Assembly: GCF_001037465.1 (NCBI RefSeq)
Contig: NZ_LFCV01000090.1
Location: 1 to 53,712 of the forward strand
Origin: Xenorhabdus khoisanae
Lineage (GTDB): Bacteria; Pseudomonadota; Gammaproteobacteria; Enterobacterales; Enterobacteriaceae
Length of the DNA stretch: 53,712 bases
Direction: 5' to 3'
Part shown: one piece after another, positions 39,191 through 49,352 of the stretch
Layout: the number at the start of each line of letters is the position of its first letter
Position numbering within the stretch: the first letter of the stretch is position 1
Position numbers and translations under genes: made by a program
Notes under the pieces: model-generated
The model's database searches: none
What the model was told of the DNA's origin: nothing
What the model saw: only the letters and a program-made list of their open reading frames with translations

Positions 39191-39230
39191 TAAAAAAATG
39201 CCGCTGAATATATTTCAGCGGCATATTTTA
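39191..39230. terminator. Bidirectional terminator between recG and gltS
   Basis: A perfect 11-bp stem ATGCCGCTGAA/TTCAGCGGCAT with a 5-base loop, flanked by A7 on the left and a T-rich run on the right, between convergent genes. Confidence 0.9.
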
Positions 39231-39265
39231 GCCAAGATATCAGGCCATATCACAAGCGTGTCAAA

Positions 39266-40480
39266 TTAACCTGCAACAGATGGGAACACCGGTAACAACA
39301 GATACAGTTTGATGACAGCAGCATTAACGATATCAATAAAGAATGCCCCTGCCATCGGCACAAGCAAGAATGCCACATGTGATGGCCCAAAGCGGTCAGT
39401 AATCGCCTGCATATTCGCGATAGCCGTTGGCGTTGCGCCCAGACCAAAACCACAATGACCCGCTGACAATATTGCTGCATCATAATTTTTGCCCATCACA
39501 CGATAAGTGACGAAAACAGCATACAAAGCCATCACAACTGTCTGTACAACGAGAATGATCAGCATCGGTAGCGCAAGGGAAGCCAACTGCCACAATTTCA
39601 GGCTCATTAGCGCCATTGCAAGGAACAGTGACAGACTAACATTACCCAATACTGAAACCGCCCGGTCAAATACCCGATAAAAACCAAGCCAAGACAGGCC
39701 ATTACTGAGAATAACCCCAACAAACAATACACATACAAATGTCGGCAATTCAAAGGCCGTGCCTTGCAATTGCTTTTCAATGAAACTGCCTGCCAATAAG
39801 CAAATGGAAATCATGGCAATGGTTTCCACCATCACTAATGGCGTGATAAGCCGGCCCGTATAGGGTTTCTCAAACGCAGTCGGAAGCTCTGTATCTTCTG
39901 TACTCAAACCCGGCGTTTTGGTATTTCTCACCAGAAAACGAGCAACCGGGCCACCGATCAAACCGCCCAAAACCAGGCCGAATGTGGCACAGGCCATAGC
40001 GACTTCAGTAGCATTTTCAAAACCGTAACGTTCAGTGAAGACTTTACCCCACGCCGCCCCCGTTCCGTGACCGCCAGAGAGTGTAATAGACCCCGCCAGC
40101 AACCCCATGAGCGGGTCAAGACCAAGCATTTTCGCCAATACGATACCTACCGTGTTTTGTACCAATAACAGGCCAACAATCACGCAGATAAAAAGGAGCA
40201 AAAGTTTTCCGCCCGCTCTCAGGCTGGCAAGGTTAGCGTTCAAGCCGATTGTGGCAAAGAACGTCAACATAAGGGGCTCTTGGAGTGATAAATCAAAACC
40301 GACTTCCCAACCCGTGGTTTGTTTAATCGCCAGTAATACTAAAGCGACCAATAACCCACCTGCGACAGGTTCAGGGATTGTATATTTCTCAAGGAATGAG
40401 ACTGATTGTACGAGTTTTCTTCCTAGTAACAAAACAAGTGTGGCAGCAACGAGCGTGCCATAAACATCCAGATGATACAT
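39266..40480 (-). CDS. gltS: Sodium/glutamate symporter GltS
   Basis: A 404-residue Na+-coupled glutamate transporter (ESS family; E. coli 401). It starts MYHLDVYGTLVAATLVLLLG and holds the two inverted halves with reentrant-loop signatures SITLSGGHGTGAAWG and SAGHCGFGLGATPTA. About ten helices are predicted. The neighbour order recG-gltS-xanP is the enteric one. Confidence 0.96.
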   Translation of the reverse strand: MYHLDVYGTLVAATLVLLLGRKLVQSVSFLEKYTIPEPVAGGLLVALVLLAIKQTTGWEVGFDLSLQEPLMLTFFATIGLNANLASLRAGGKLLLLFICVIVGLLLVQNTVGIVLAKMLGLDPLMGLLAGSITLSGGHGTGAAWGKVFTERYGFENATEVAMACATFGLVLGGLIGGPVARFLVRNTKTPGLSTEDTELPTAFEKPYTGRLITPLVMVETIAMISICLLAGSFIEKQLQGTAFELPTFVCVLFVGVILSNGLSWLGFYRVFDRAVSVLGNVSLSLFLAMALMSLKLWQLASLALPMLIILVVQTVVMALYAVFVTYRVMGKNYDAAILSAGHCGFGLGATPTAIANMQAITDRFGPSHVAFLLVPMAGAFFIDIVNAAVIKLYLLLPVFPSVAG

Positions 40481-40722
40481 TTATGTACCCCATCTATTGT
40501 TAAAATTATGTGAACTTAATGTGACGTTATAATCATCCTATAAAAACGCCAAGAGCAGGTAAGGGTTGGATTAGAAAGAAAATTATTAATAAACACAAGT
40601 TAAAATATTTAAAAATGTGACGAAATTAAGCCGTATCTCACAATGAAAACTTTAGGCAAACGATTGCTTTCATAGTGAAGATCATTAAAATGCGTTTCTT
40701 TGTCCCTCTGGAATTTCACTAC

Positions 40723-42123
40723 ATGGTCAATTTAACCCGTGAAGCCAACCCATCAGAAGTTCCCAACAATTCGGCTCTCAACACGTCAGATAATGAGCTG
40801 CTCTATCGCCTTGAGGATAAGCCTCCTCTCCCGCATGCCTTATTTGCGGCATGCCAACATTTGCTGGCGATGTTTGTCGCGGTTATCACTCCAGCGATAT
40901 TGATTTGTCAGGCACTTGGGCTTCCTGAACAGGATACGCAGCGCATCATCAGTATGTCCCTGTTTGCCTCAGGTTTAGCATCACTTATTCAAATTCGCTC
41001 TTGGGGACCAATTGGTTCTGGTTTGCTTTCAATTCAGGGAACCAGTTTTAACTTTGTTGCCCCACTTATCATGGGCGGCATGGCGCTGAAAAACGGAGGG
41101 GCGGATATCCCAACGATGATGGCAACCCTGTTCGGTACATTGATGGTTGCTTCAATGACCGAAGTTCTGCTATCCCGTGTACTCCATCTGGCAAGAAGGA
41201 TCATTACACCGCTGGTATCCGGTATTGTGGTAATGATTATCGGCTTGTCTCTGATCCAAGTCGGATTGACCTCAATTGGCGGCGGTTACTCTGCCATTCA
41301 AAACGGCACATTTGGAGCCGCCGGGAATCTGCTGTTAGCAGGTATTGTCCTTGCCGTTATCGTACTGCTGAATCGCCAGCGTAACCCTTACCTACGCGTC
41401 GCGTCTCTGGTTATTGCCATGACCATAGGCTATCTGGCGGCCTGGTACATGGATATGCTACCTCTTTCGAAATCAACGGCAGATACATCAATCGTGACAG
41501 TTCCTTCACCACTCTACTATGGTCTGTCTTTTGACTGGAATCTGCTGATCCCACTTATTCTGATTTTTATGGTGACGTCACTGGAAACCATTGGCGATAT
41601 CACGGCAACGTCGGATGTCTCAGAGCAACCCGTCAGTGGCCCGCTATACATGAAACGCATCAAGGGAGGCGTGTTGGCGAATGGCCTCAACTCAATGGTT
41701 TCTGCGGTCTTCAACACGTTTCCAAATTCCTGCTTTGGTCAGAATAATGGCGTGATCCAGCTCACTGGTGTTGCCAGCCGCCATGTCGGTTACATTATTG
41801 CGTCCATGTTGATTCTGCTGGGATTGTTCCCTTCGGTGGCAGGTTTTGTGCAACATATCCCCGAACCTGTCTTGGGAGGAGCGACGATTGTTATGTTTGG
41901 CACCATCGCAGCCTCTGGTGTCAGAATCGTTTCCCGTGAGCCACTGAATCGCCGGGCGATTATGATCATCGCATTGTCACTGGCTGTAGGTTTAGGCGTC
42001 TCTCAACAACCGTTGATTTTGCAGTTTGCCCCCGATTGGGTGAAGAACTTGCTCTCTTCGGGTATTGCGGCAGGTGGCCTGACCGCCATTTTGCTGAACC
42101 TGATTTTTCCTCAAGAAAAATAA
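40723..42123 (+). CDS. xanP: Xanthine permease XanP
   Basis: A 466-residue nucleobase-ascorbate transporter (NCS2/NAT) that imports xanthine with protons (E. coli XanP 463). Conserved are [19 protein letters not shown], the substrate region [20 protein letters not shown], and [19 protein letters not shown] with the NAT signature [14 protein letters not shown]. The open frame goes back to a GTG at 40675; the ATG at 40723 gives an N-terminus of family length, and 40690 is another option. A strong terminator follows. Confidence 0.95.
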   Translation: MVNLTREANPSEVPNNSALNTSDNELLYRLEDKPPLPHALFAACQHLLAMFVAVITPAILICQALGLPEQDTQRIISMSLFASGLASLIQIRSWGPIGSGLLSIQGTSFNFVAPLIMGGMALKNGGADIPTMMATLFGTLMVASMTEVLLSRVLHLARRIITPLVSGIVVMIIGLSLIQVGLTSIGGGYSAIQNGTFGAAGNLLLAGIVLAVIVLLNRQRNPYLRVASLVIAMTIGYLAAWYMDMLPLSKSTADTSIVTVPSPLYYGLSFDWNLLIPLILIFMVTSLETIGDITATSDVSEQPVSGPLYMKRIKGGVLANGLNSMVSAVFNTFPNSCFGQNNGVIQLTGVASRHVGYIIASMLILLGLFPSVAGFVQHIPEPVLGGATIVMFGTIAASGVRIVSREPLNRRAIMIIALSLAVGLGVSQQPLILQFAPDWVKNLLSSGIAAGGLTAILLNLIFPQEK

Positions 42124-42151
42124 CCGGTAGGTTTGGATGCTTGTTGTGTCC

Positions 42152-42179
42152 CTCCCGCTGTAATAGCGGGAGTTTTTTT
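42152..42179 (+). terminator. Intrinsic terminator of xanP
   Basis: A perfect 8-bp stem CTCCCGCT/AGCGGGAG with a GTAAT loop is followed by T7, 28 bases after the xanP stop. Confidence 0.95.
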
Positions 42180-42328
42180 GCACTCATTTTGCGTAGTTAT
42201 TCGCAATATCTTTACTCACTTACCCAAAAGTACACCAAATCATATTTTTATCAGTGTCAGCTATTGAGTGCCTATCCATTTTACGGCATAAAAGGATTTC
42301 GATTAGGAGGCCATGCTGAGGTGCATTC

Positions 42329-44149
42329 ATGAAGTGGTTAGGGAAATTTTTTGTCACACTTATATTGTTGCTGATTTTAGCAATGATAGTTATCTATGTT
42401 GTTATTCAAACCCACTGGGGAGCTAAACAGTTAAGTCAATGGCTCAGTAAGCAAGGACATTATCAAATCAGCATTGCGGGCATCAGCCATAGTTGGCTGC
42501 AACCTGCCACCCTGACGTTAAGCCATGCGGATATCAGGGATAAGCAAAGCCCCTTTTCACTCAGTGCCAAAACCATCAACCTTGATTTTAAATGGCAGGA
42601 TCTGCTGACACCCCAGAGTCTTCATCGTCTGACACTGCAACAAGGAACCCTGATACTATTATCAGGAAGACCACCAGAAAAACCATCAGGAAACCAATTT
42701 CCTCTTCCTTTCTCCTTACAAGCTGATATTTTGCAACTGAACCAGATGAATGTTCAGTTAAACAATCCGAATACTGACATTCAAGGAAAAAATATTACCG
42801 GTGGCATTACGCCTTGGGTTCCTACTGTGGAAAACCCGTTTGGTAACGGGAAATATCAATTCAGCGCCTCTGAAATCCGCTTAAATGATATTCCTGTTGA
42901 AAATGTCATTATGCAAGGCAGTTATCAGGATAAGACCCTGACTGTCGATGCGTTTGGCGCAACATTTCTACAGGGCGCCATTTCTGGTGATGGTCAGCGG
43001 TTGCCGGACGGCAGTTGGAAATTGAACAATATCCTCATCAGCGATATTCGCTGGCAATCGCCGATGGCACTGAGCACATTGAAGGAAAAAATCAGCCATC
43101 TTCCCGCTATTTACGTTAAAGACCTCAATATCACCAATGCCAAGATGCAAGGCTCAAACTGGTCAGCCGATTATTTAGATGGCACCATCAAAAATTTGGG
43201 GCTGGTTAATGGCAGTTGGGATGCTGAAGATGGATTGATTGATTTTAATGCGATGAACATGGCATTCAATAATGCACAGTTCAGCGACACGCTCGGGAAG
43301 CTCCGCTTTTCTGATGATATTTTTACCATTGCTCACCTGACAACCCATTATCAAAAGGGATTATTTAATATCCAGTCCCAATGGGATCGCAAAAACCGCC
43401 AACTGACTATCAAGGATAGCTCTGTAACCGGGTTACTTTATATCCTGCCAGAGGGATGGCTCAACAATTTCAAAAAAACCGCACCAGAATGGATTTCAGG
43501 ACTGCAATTAAATGACATTACCATCAATAATACTCTGCTGATTGATGGCAATCCCGGTTTTCCGTTCCAATTAACCACCCTTTCAGGCCATATTGATAAG
43601 ATGGATATTTTGAAAAATGGCAACTGGGGATTGTGGAGTGGTAAGGCCTATCTGCAAGCCACTGGAGGAACATTCAACAAAATTGAGCTTGCACGCCCTT
43701 ATCTGCAACTGCACGCTACAGATGGCAAGGTAACTATTGATAAATTAGATGCCTTCACAGGTGATGGGCTGCTAAAAATAACCGGAACCGTTGAACAACA
43801 ACCTTCCCAAATCCCTTTTAATCTCAATTTCACAGGAATGAATGCGGATCTGAATATCCTGCCACAATGGGGTTGGATACCGCTCAATATTCAAGGAGAA
43901 GGAAATTTCTCACTGGCGATTACTGGTGACCTCTCTGCTGATGATATTAAAGGAACAATCCATGGCACATTGAATGCCGAAAATAAATCATCAGGCAAAG
44001 AGACACAGTCTATTGAGCAAGGTTTGATTTCAACGAATCGCTGTACCCCGACAGCACATTCCCCTGTAGAAAGCCCGGATGCTGAACACGCTACAGCAGA
44101 CAATCACCCTGCAATGGAGAGTCAAGTCTGCGCTAAAATCAAGCTGTAG
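42329..44149 (+). CDS. yicH: AsmA-family protein YicH
   Basis: A 606-residue AsmA-like protein (E. coli YicH 569), anchored by one N-terminal helix ([20 protein letters not shown]) with the body in the periplasm. AsmA relatives form elongated beta-taco structures, and larger ones move phospholipids to the outer membrane; the role of YicH is not settled. Similarity to E. coli spans [20 protein letters not shown] and [25 protein letters not shown] site lies 7 bases before the ATG at 42329. The C-terminal 40 residues diverge from E. coli, and the last 11 bases overlap the end of fabY on the other strand. Confidence 0.92.
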   Translation: MKWLGKFFVTLILLLILAMIVIYVVIQTHWGAKQLSQWLSKQGHYQISIAGISHSWLQPATLTLSHADIRDKQSPFSLSAKTINLDFKWQDLLTPQSLHRLTLQQGTLILLSGRPPEKPSGNQFPLPFSLQADILQLNQMNVQLNNPNTDIQGKNITGGITPWVPTVENPFGNGKYQFSASEIRLNDIPVENVIMQGSYQDKTLTVDAFGATFLQGAISGDGQRLPDGSWKLNNILISDIRWQSPMALSTLKEKISHLPAIYVKDLNITNAKMQGSNWSADYLDGTIKNLGLVNGSWDAEDGLIDFNAMNMAFNNAQFSDTLGKLRFSDDIFTIAHLTTHYQKGLFNIQSQWDRKNRQLTIKDSSVTGLLYILPEGWLNNFKKTAPEWISGLQLNDITINNTLLIDGNPGFPFQLTTLSGHIDKMDILKNGNWGLWSGKAYLQATGGTFNKIELARPYLQLHATDGKVTIDKLDAFTGDGLLKITGTVEQQPSQIPFNLNFTGMNADLNILPQWGWIPLNIQGEGNFSLAITGDLSADDIKGTIHGTLNAENKSSGKETQSIEQGLISTNRCTPTAHSPVESPDAEHATADNHPAMESQVCAKIKL

Positions 44150-45056
44150 CAAAACGTTCGGGTGGCATAACAATATAAGTGCCGGTGAATACGCTACCAA
44201 CACCGTGTTCACCGCTAACCTGCACTTCCAGTGTTACACGCGCTTTATTGCCCCGGGCAAGGCGGGCCAGATCACCACTCATGTTATTAAAATCCGCACT
44301 TGCACTGGGGCGCCCGGTAATCGGCTGTCGGTAGCGCATATTAGCATCCACTAAAATGATGTCTCCACCCAGTTGACGCTCCTGTAACAACAACCAAATC
44401 AACCCCCATGCCGTTAACGTGGCCTGTGAAAACAAACTGCCGGCGAAAATAGTGTGGTGCGGGTTTTGGTTTCCGGCTTCAGGCATCGTTGTGATAAAAC
44501 GCTGCCCTGTATATTGAGTGATACGAAGCCCCATCTTTTCACTCAGGGGAATATGCTTATGCCATGCTTGTTGCAATTCTGCGCACCAGTCAGGGCGATG
44601 CAAGATATCATCAAGGCTCACGATAGGTTTGATCATGAGAAAATGGTTAATCGGTGCTGCCTTGGCACCATTGATCAGGCCCCGGTTTTGAAAACCCAAT
44701 TTATCGAAGAAATCAACGGCATCTTCCCGTGCGCTACAAACAACCCGTTTCACCCCTTCCTGTCTGGCTACAGATTCCAAAGCCATCGCAATCAGTGTAC
44801 CCAGTCCTTTCCGCTGAACATGGGGATGTACAGCCAGAAAACGGATAGCCCCTTCATTATCCGCATTGATATATAAGCGCCCAACAGCAAGCGGACTACC
44901 CTGTTCATCCACCACCATTTGATGATGAGCCATAGAATCGTAACCATCTTTCTCTGAACCAATAGGCTGATGGAGCGGCTTACGCAGCATCTCCCAACGA
45001 AATTGGTAGTAGGTTTCCAACTCTTGTTCTGTTTGAGGTACTCTCAGGTGGTACAT
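44139..45056 (-). CDS. fabY: FabY (YiiD), GNAT plus hot-dog fatty acid synthesis initiation protein
   Basis: A 305-residue two-domain protein matching E. coli YiiD/FabY (329). The N-terminal GNAT acetyltransferase domain (about 1-140) has the acetyl-CoA loop [12 protein letters not shown], and the C-terminal YiiD_Cterm hot-dog domain (about 155-300) contains [21 protein letters not shown]. coli FabY supports fatty acid synthesis by malonyl-ACP decarboxylation when FabH is missing. It is followed downstream by convergent yicH, which is not its neighbour in E. coli, and upstream by dtd, which is. Confidence 0.93.
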   Translation of the reverse strand: MYHLRVPQTEQELETYYQFRWEMLRKPLHQPIGSEKDGYDSMAHHQMVVDEQGSPLAVGRLYINADNEGAIRFLAVHPHVQRKGLGTLIAMALESVARQEGVKRVVCSAREDAVDFFDKLGFQNRGLINGAKAAPINHFLMIKPIVSLDDILHRPDWCAELQQAWHKHIPLSEKMGLRITQYTGQRFITTMPEAGNQNPHHTIFAGSLFSQATLTAWGLIWLLLQERQLGGDIILVDANMRYRQPITGRPSASADFNNMSGDLARLARGNKARVTLEVQVSGEHGVGSVFTGTYIVMPPERFATA

Positions 45057-45182
45057 AGAAACAGCCCCTTATCTTGTGTGTTGTCATGTATAATCAGGGA
45101 AACGTATGCAGCACACCGTGGGTTATTAGCGTAATTTATTGTATTGTTGTAAAAATCAATCCATTGAAATATTCCACCCACT

Positions 45183-45620
45183 TCACACTTGCAACCAGAA
45201 AGTTACCGGCCCGTCATTTGTCAAACTGACTTTCATGTCTGCAGCAAATTCCCCCATTTCTGTTTTTACACCAGTTATACGGCACTGTTCAACAAAATAG
45301 CGATAAAGTTCATCTGCTTTTTTAGGTTCAGCACCACCAGAAAAACCTGGCCTTAAGCCTTTCTGGGTATCCGCAGCCAATGTAAATTGGGACACAACCA
45401 GCAAGCTGCCTTGAACTTGCTGAACATTCAGATTCATTTTTCCCTGCTCATCACTGAATACCCGATATCCCATTATTTTTTCGCATAATCGCTGGGCTTT
45501 TTGCGGGTTATCGTCTTTTTCAACGCCCAGTAACACCAGTAATCCCGGTCCAATTTCCCCAATAGTTTCACCTTCAACAACAACCTTTGCCTGTGTTACA
45601 CGCTGAATTAGTCCGATCAT
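45183..45620 (-). CDS. dtd: D-aminoacyl-tRNA deacylase
   Basis: A 145-residue proofreading enzyme (family length exactly) that frees tRNA from D-amino acids and from glycine mischarged on tRNA-Ala. The two signature motifs are intact: SQFTLAAD (residues near 80) and [10 protein letters not shown] at the C-terminus, which carries the Gly-cisPro of the chiral filter. It lies between yihX and fabY as in E. coli. A perfect 8-bp hairpin lies 16 bases upstream of the start. Confidence 0.97.
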   Translation of the reverse strand: MIGLIQRVTQAKVVVEGETIGEIGPGLLVLLGVEKDDNPQKAQRLCEKIMGYRVFSDEQGKMNLNVQQVQGSLLVVSQFTLAADTQKGLRPGFSGGAEPKKADELYRYFVEQCRITGVKTEMGEFAADMKVSLTNDGPVTFWLQV

Positions 45621-45636
45621 TTTTCTTGCCTGTTAT

Positions 45637-45657
45637 CCTTGCCCTTATTGGGCAAGG
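45637..45657 (-). promoter_or_regulatory. Perfect hairpin just before the dtd start
   Basis: CCTTGCCC-TTATT-GGGCAAGG, an 8-bp perfect stem in the yihX-dtd gap, 16 bases before the dtd start and 38 bases after the yihX stop. There is no U tract, so it may affect dtd translation or protect the yihX 3' end. Confidence 0.5.
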
Positions 45658-45695
45658 AGGTGGAGGAAAACATCTCCCGCAATCAGCGAAAGATA

Positions 45696-46313
45696 TTAAG
45701 TGTCTATGGGAAGTGAGAAATCATGCCTTTTAAAATAATCAGGAACTATATTCCTGTCAGTCACATGAATTGCATTGATACCTGATTTTCTCGCAGCTTC
45801 AACGTTTTCAAAAACATCATCAAAGAATACCGCTTGCTCTGCCGTCACATCCTCAGTTTCCAGCACATATTTAAAAATATCAGGATTCGGTTTACGCATA
45901 CCTAAATCTTGAGATAAATAAAGGAAATCCGTTGATGCTGCAATCTCTGGGTACTGCACAGGCCAGTAATTAAAATGCAGACGATTTGTATTTGACAGTA
46001 CAACCACACGATGCTCTTGAGCACGCAATTTATTCATTAATTCAATGACTTCTTGCCTGACACTAATAAAAACCGCATTCCAGCCTTCCTCAAACTGTTC
46101 AAAACTGAGCGAAACTTCCATTTCATCGCACATCATTTCTGCAAATTGCCTGTCACTGATTTGCCCACTCTCATGTTTTTCAAAGAGTTCACCTAATGAA
46201 AATTTCGGTGTCAGTGTTGCCAGTGGCGTTCCGCTCAAATTACTCCAGACAGCCAGAACTCTTTTAAAATCAATATCAATAATCACATTACCCATATCGA
46301 AAATATACAGCAT
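45696..46313 (-). CDS. yihX: Alpha-D-glucose-1-phosphate phosphatase YihX
   Basis: A 205-residue HAD-superfamily phosphatase close to E. coli YihX (199), which hydrolyses alpha-D-glucose 1-phosphate. Motif I is FDMGNVIIDID (nucleophile Asp6), motif II VVLSNTNRLHFNYW, motif III lysine in GMRKPNPDIFKYVL and motif IV FFDDVFENVEAA. The longer open frame to 46397 is rejected, because the ATG at 46313 has a very strong AGGAGGGG ribosome site and the family N-terminus MLYIFDMGN. Confidence 0.95.
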   Translation of the reverse strand: MLYIFDMGNVIIDIDFKRVLAVWSNLSGTPLATLTPKFSLGELFEKHESGQISDRQFAEMMCDEMEVSLSFEQFEEGWNAVFISVRQEVIELMNKLRAQEHRVVVLSNTNRLHFNYWPVQYPEIAASTDFLYLSQDLGMRKPNPDIFKYVLETEDVTAEQAVFFDDVFENVEAARKSGINAIHVTDRNIVPDYFKRHDFSLPIDT

Positions 46314-46520
46314 AACCCCTCCTGACTGATTCTTATTGTTTGGTACTTTTATCATAATTTTGTTAAGAAAAAAGGTGAGCAGACAAAAAATAAGCAAATT
46401 ACTTTTTGCTGAAGGGTTGTTGAATTTAATGAGTCGCTATCGAAGCCCTGACTCGCTGTACAGACGGATTTATCAGAAATGGATAGCAGAGATGATGCTG
46501 TGGGATATTATAAAGAACTC

Positions 46521-46538
46521 AGGGTGCCGAAGCACCCT
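46521..46538 (-). terminator. UUCG-loop hairpin after typA
   Basis: On the minus strand AGGGTGC-TTCG-GCACCCT, a 7-bp stem closed by a stable UUCG tetraloop, 46 bases after the typA stop. The following TTCTTTAT is a weak U tract. Confidence 0.75.
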
Positions 46539-46584
46539 AAGCTATTCGCATTCAATCAGTCACACGCAATGTGTCGCCAAGAAA

Positions 46585-48408
46585 TTAAACTTCTTTGCTA
46601 CGACTTGCGCGACGGCGATCGTTTTCAGTCAAATGACGCTTACGCAGACGAATTGACTGCGGAGTGACTTCAACCAGTTCGTCGTCATCGATAAACTCCA
46701 ACGCCTGCTCCAACGTTTTCTTGATGTGCGGAGTCAGGGTTGTCGCTTCATCCGTACCAGAAGCACGCATGTTAGTCAGCTTTTTACCGGTCAGACAGTT
46801 AACGGTCAGGTCATTAGAGCGCGAGTGAATACCGATGATTTGGCCTTCATAAACTTCTGTACCGTGGCCGAGGAACAATTTACCGCGCTCTTGCAGGCTA
46901 TACAGCGCATACGCAACTGCTTTACCCTGTCCATTGGCAATCAGTACACCATTCTGGCGGCGGCCAATCTCACCCGGGCGGATGTCGTCGTAGTGGCTGA
47001 ATGTTGCGTACAGCAGACCTGTACCGGAAGTCATGGTCATGAATTCAGTACGGAAGCCAATCAGACCACGGCTTGGGATCACATAATCCAGACGAACACG
47101 GCCTTTGCCATCTGGCAACATGTCACGCATTTCGCCTTTACGCTCACCCAGTGCCTGCATCACGTCACCCTGATGCTGTTCTTCGATGTCCAGAGTTACC
47201 TGCTCAAAAGGTTCCTGCTTACGGCCATCAATTTCACGGAAAATAACTTTTGGACGAGAAACTCCCAGTTCAAAACCTTCACGACGCATATTCTCAATCA
47301 GAACAGACAGGTGCAATTCACCACGGCCTGATACACGGAATGCATCTGGATCTTCAGTTTCTTCAACACGCAGTGCAACGTTATGAACCAGCTCTTTTCT
47401 CAGACGATCAAGGATCTGACGTGAAGTTACGTACTTACCTTCGCGACCACAGAACGGTGAAGTGTTCACACAGAAATACATGCTTACGGTAGGCTCATCA
47501 ACCGCCAGTGCTGGCAATGCTTCAACCACATTGACTTCACACAGGGTATCGGAGATGTTCAGATCACCCAGACCAGTAATCGCGATGATATCACCCGCTT
47601 CCGCTTTATCAGACTCAATGCGGTCCAGTCCCAGATGGCTGAAAACTTTACCGACTTTACCGTTACGAGTTTTACCTTCGCTGTCGATGAGGGTGATGTT
47701 TTGGTTTGGTTTTACCGTACCGCGTTTGATACGACCAATACCGATAACACCGACATAATTGTTGTAATCCAGCTGAGAAATTTGCATCTGGAATGGGCCA
47801 TCAAGATCAACCTTAGGTGGTTCTACGTGCTCAACGATTGCTTGATACAGCGGAGTCATATCTTCAGCCATATCAGTATGCTCGTTACCCGCAACACCCA
47901 TCAACGCAGAAGCATAAATGATTGGGAAATCCAGTTGTTCATCTGTTGCACCGAGGTTCACGAACAGGTCGAATACTTGATCCACAACCCAATCAGGACG
48001 TGCGCCAGGACGGTCAACTTTATTGATAACCACGATAGGCTTCAGACCATGAGCAAAGGCTTTCTGGGTTACGAAGCGAGTCTGTGGCATTGGGCCATCC
48101 ATCGCATCAACCAGCAGCAGAACACTGTCTACCATTGACATTACACGCTCAACCTCACCACCAAAGTCGGCGTGGCCTGGGGTATCTACGATATTGATGC
48201 GATAATCATTCCATTTAATAGCAGTGTTTTTTGCAAGGATAGTGATACCACGTTCTTTTTCCAGATCGTTGGAATCCATCACGCGCTCAGTAGTTGCAGC
48301 ACGCTCACCGAAAGTACCGGACTGTTGCAGAAGTTTATCAACCAGCGTGGTTTTACCATGGTCGACGTGAGCGATGATGGCGATATTTCTTAAGTTATTA
48401 ATTGACAA
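46585..48408 (-). CDS. typA: Ribosome-associated GTPase TypA/BipA
   Basis: A 607-residue translational GTPase (E. coli 607) needed for ribosome assembly at low temperature and for stress and virulence traits. The G domain has G1 [10 protein letters not shown]3 [15 protein letters not shown] and G4 [12 protein letters not shown], followed by domain II, the EF-G-like domains III and V, and the BipA-specific C-terminal domain ending [18 protein letters not shown]. The reading frame opens with TTG (TTG TCA ATT AAT) with no in-frame ATG before the G1 motif, so TTG appears to be the real start, which may limit translation. In E. coli the divergent neighbour is glnA; here it is an adhesin locus. Confidence 0.96.
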   Translation of the reverse strand: MSINNLRNIAIIAHVDHGKTTLVDKLLQQSGTFGERAATTERVMDSNDLEKERGITILAKNTAIKWNDYRINIVDTPGHADFGGEVERVMSMVDSVLLLVDAMDGPMPQTRFVTQKAFAHGLKPIVVINKVDRPGARPDWVVDQVFDLFVNLGATDEQLDFPIIYASALMGVAGNEHTDMAEDMTPLYQAIVEHVEPPKVDLDGPFQMQISQLDYNNYVGVIGIGRIKRGTVKPNQNITLIDSEGKTRNGKVGKVFSHLGLDRIESDKAEAGDIIAITGLGDLNISDTLCEVNVVEALPALAVDEPTVSMYFCVNTSPFCGREGKYVTSRQILDRLRKELVHNVALRVEETEDPDAFRVSGRGELHLSVLIENMRREGFELGVSRPKVIFREIDGRKQEPFEQVTLDIEEQHQGDVMQALGERKGEMRDMLPDGKGRVRLDYVIPSRGLIGFRTEFMTMTSGTGLLYATFSHYDDIRPGEIGRRQNGVLIANGQGKAVAYALYSLQERGKLFLGHGTEVYEGQIIGIHSRSNDLTVNCLTGKKLTNMRASGTDEATTLTPHIKKTLEQALEFIDDDELVEVTPQSIRLRKRHLTENDRRRASRSKEV

Positions 48409-49023
48409 GTATTTTTACCGTTTTTACTATTTACAAGGAATATTACATGGATGCAGCGTGGCAGTACGCCGCAGCATTCATCTAACACAATATGCTGCTA
48501 TTTTACACGTTATAGCTACAGAGTGAAATAAATGTGAGATGTATCACTTTGGGGACTTGCCTGTAAAGAAGATGAATCTGATGGATAAACCTGCCTGACA
48601 GCCTGGTTAACGTGTTCTGCTCTCATTAGTTACTCATGATATTAGTATCATATATTTGTATTATTTTGTCTTCGTGCTGTTTGATTTTTACTTATCACGA
48701 TAAATAATGAGAGAGAACTTAATGATTATTCTTTCAGGTTATCACCTGAATCCCAAACGAAGGTGACAATAAAAACAAATAACAATAATTTCATCTGCAT
48801 TCTGTGACAATTAAATAAAATCAATCGAATTATAGAGTGAAAAATAAAGAAAACCATATAGAGGCTACGGTTCTTAATGTAAGATTAACATAAAATTAAA
48901 GTGAATAATAGTGATAGCTTACTTTCATTGGTCGTTCGATATTTTCTTATTTACATTAAGATAGCTTACTCCAGAAGCATCATTTTATTAAAAAATTATT
49001 AATAAGATACGGATTAAGTTATC
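48409..49023. other. AT-rich spacer between typA and the adhesin locus
   Basis: No supported gene. It should contain the typA promoter. Two small hairpins are seen: ATGATA/TATCAT near 48636-48651 and TTCAGGT-TATC-ACCTGAA at 48733-48750. AT content rises sharply to the right of 48600, which marks the likely edge of horizontally acquired DNA. Confidence 0.45.
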
Positions 49024-49341
49024 ATGAATGAAAATATTAGACTTGCAGCTCCTGTTTTACCTCAATCCAATAATCAGGTTTTGGATAAATCATTATTTCA
49101 AGGACAAGATATCAGAGTCCGCATATCCATAGCCTTCCCTGCTAGTTTCGAAGCAGAAGATAAAATCACCGAATAAAAATTAGTTATCAGTTGATAACTA
49201 TATTTCATGATAGAGATGGAAATATTTCCTAATCTAGGTAATCAGGAGGATAGTCTCATTTTTCATTAGGCAACCATGAGATATATTGGGATAAAAATGG
49301 GTCTATTAGCAACACTAAATTACATTTTTATAACTTTTTGA
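49024..49341 (+). pseudogene. Decayed gene related to the middle module of the 406-residue protein
   Basis: An ATG at 49024 opens 50 codons (MNENIRLAAPVLPQSNNQVL, ending SFEAEDKITE) before a stop. Coding traces go on in the other two frames: FPNLGNQEDSLIFH and then NHEIYWDKNGSISNTKLHFY, ending near the TGA at 49339. Put in order, these pieces follow the pattern of residues 145-242 of the intact protein at 52295-53515 (FDVEIPP...RDYILFFVNG, then FYVIVRDSGDALEAKSVSLP). I infer a single-module relative broken by at least two frameshifts. A hairpin TAGTTATCA-GT-TGATAACTA (49181-49200) lies inside. Similarity is by eye and weak, so the kinship needs alignment. Confidence 0.45.
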
Positions 49342-49352
49342 GGTACTTATAT

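Noticed and set aside
42313..42330. ATG at 42313 directly after an AGGAGG as the yicH start
   Set aside because: It is in a different frame from yicH and ends after a few dozen codons; the GAGG before 42329 serves the real start.
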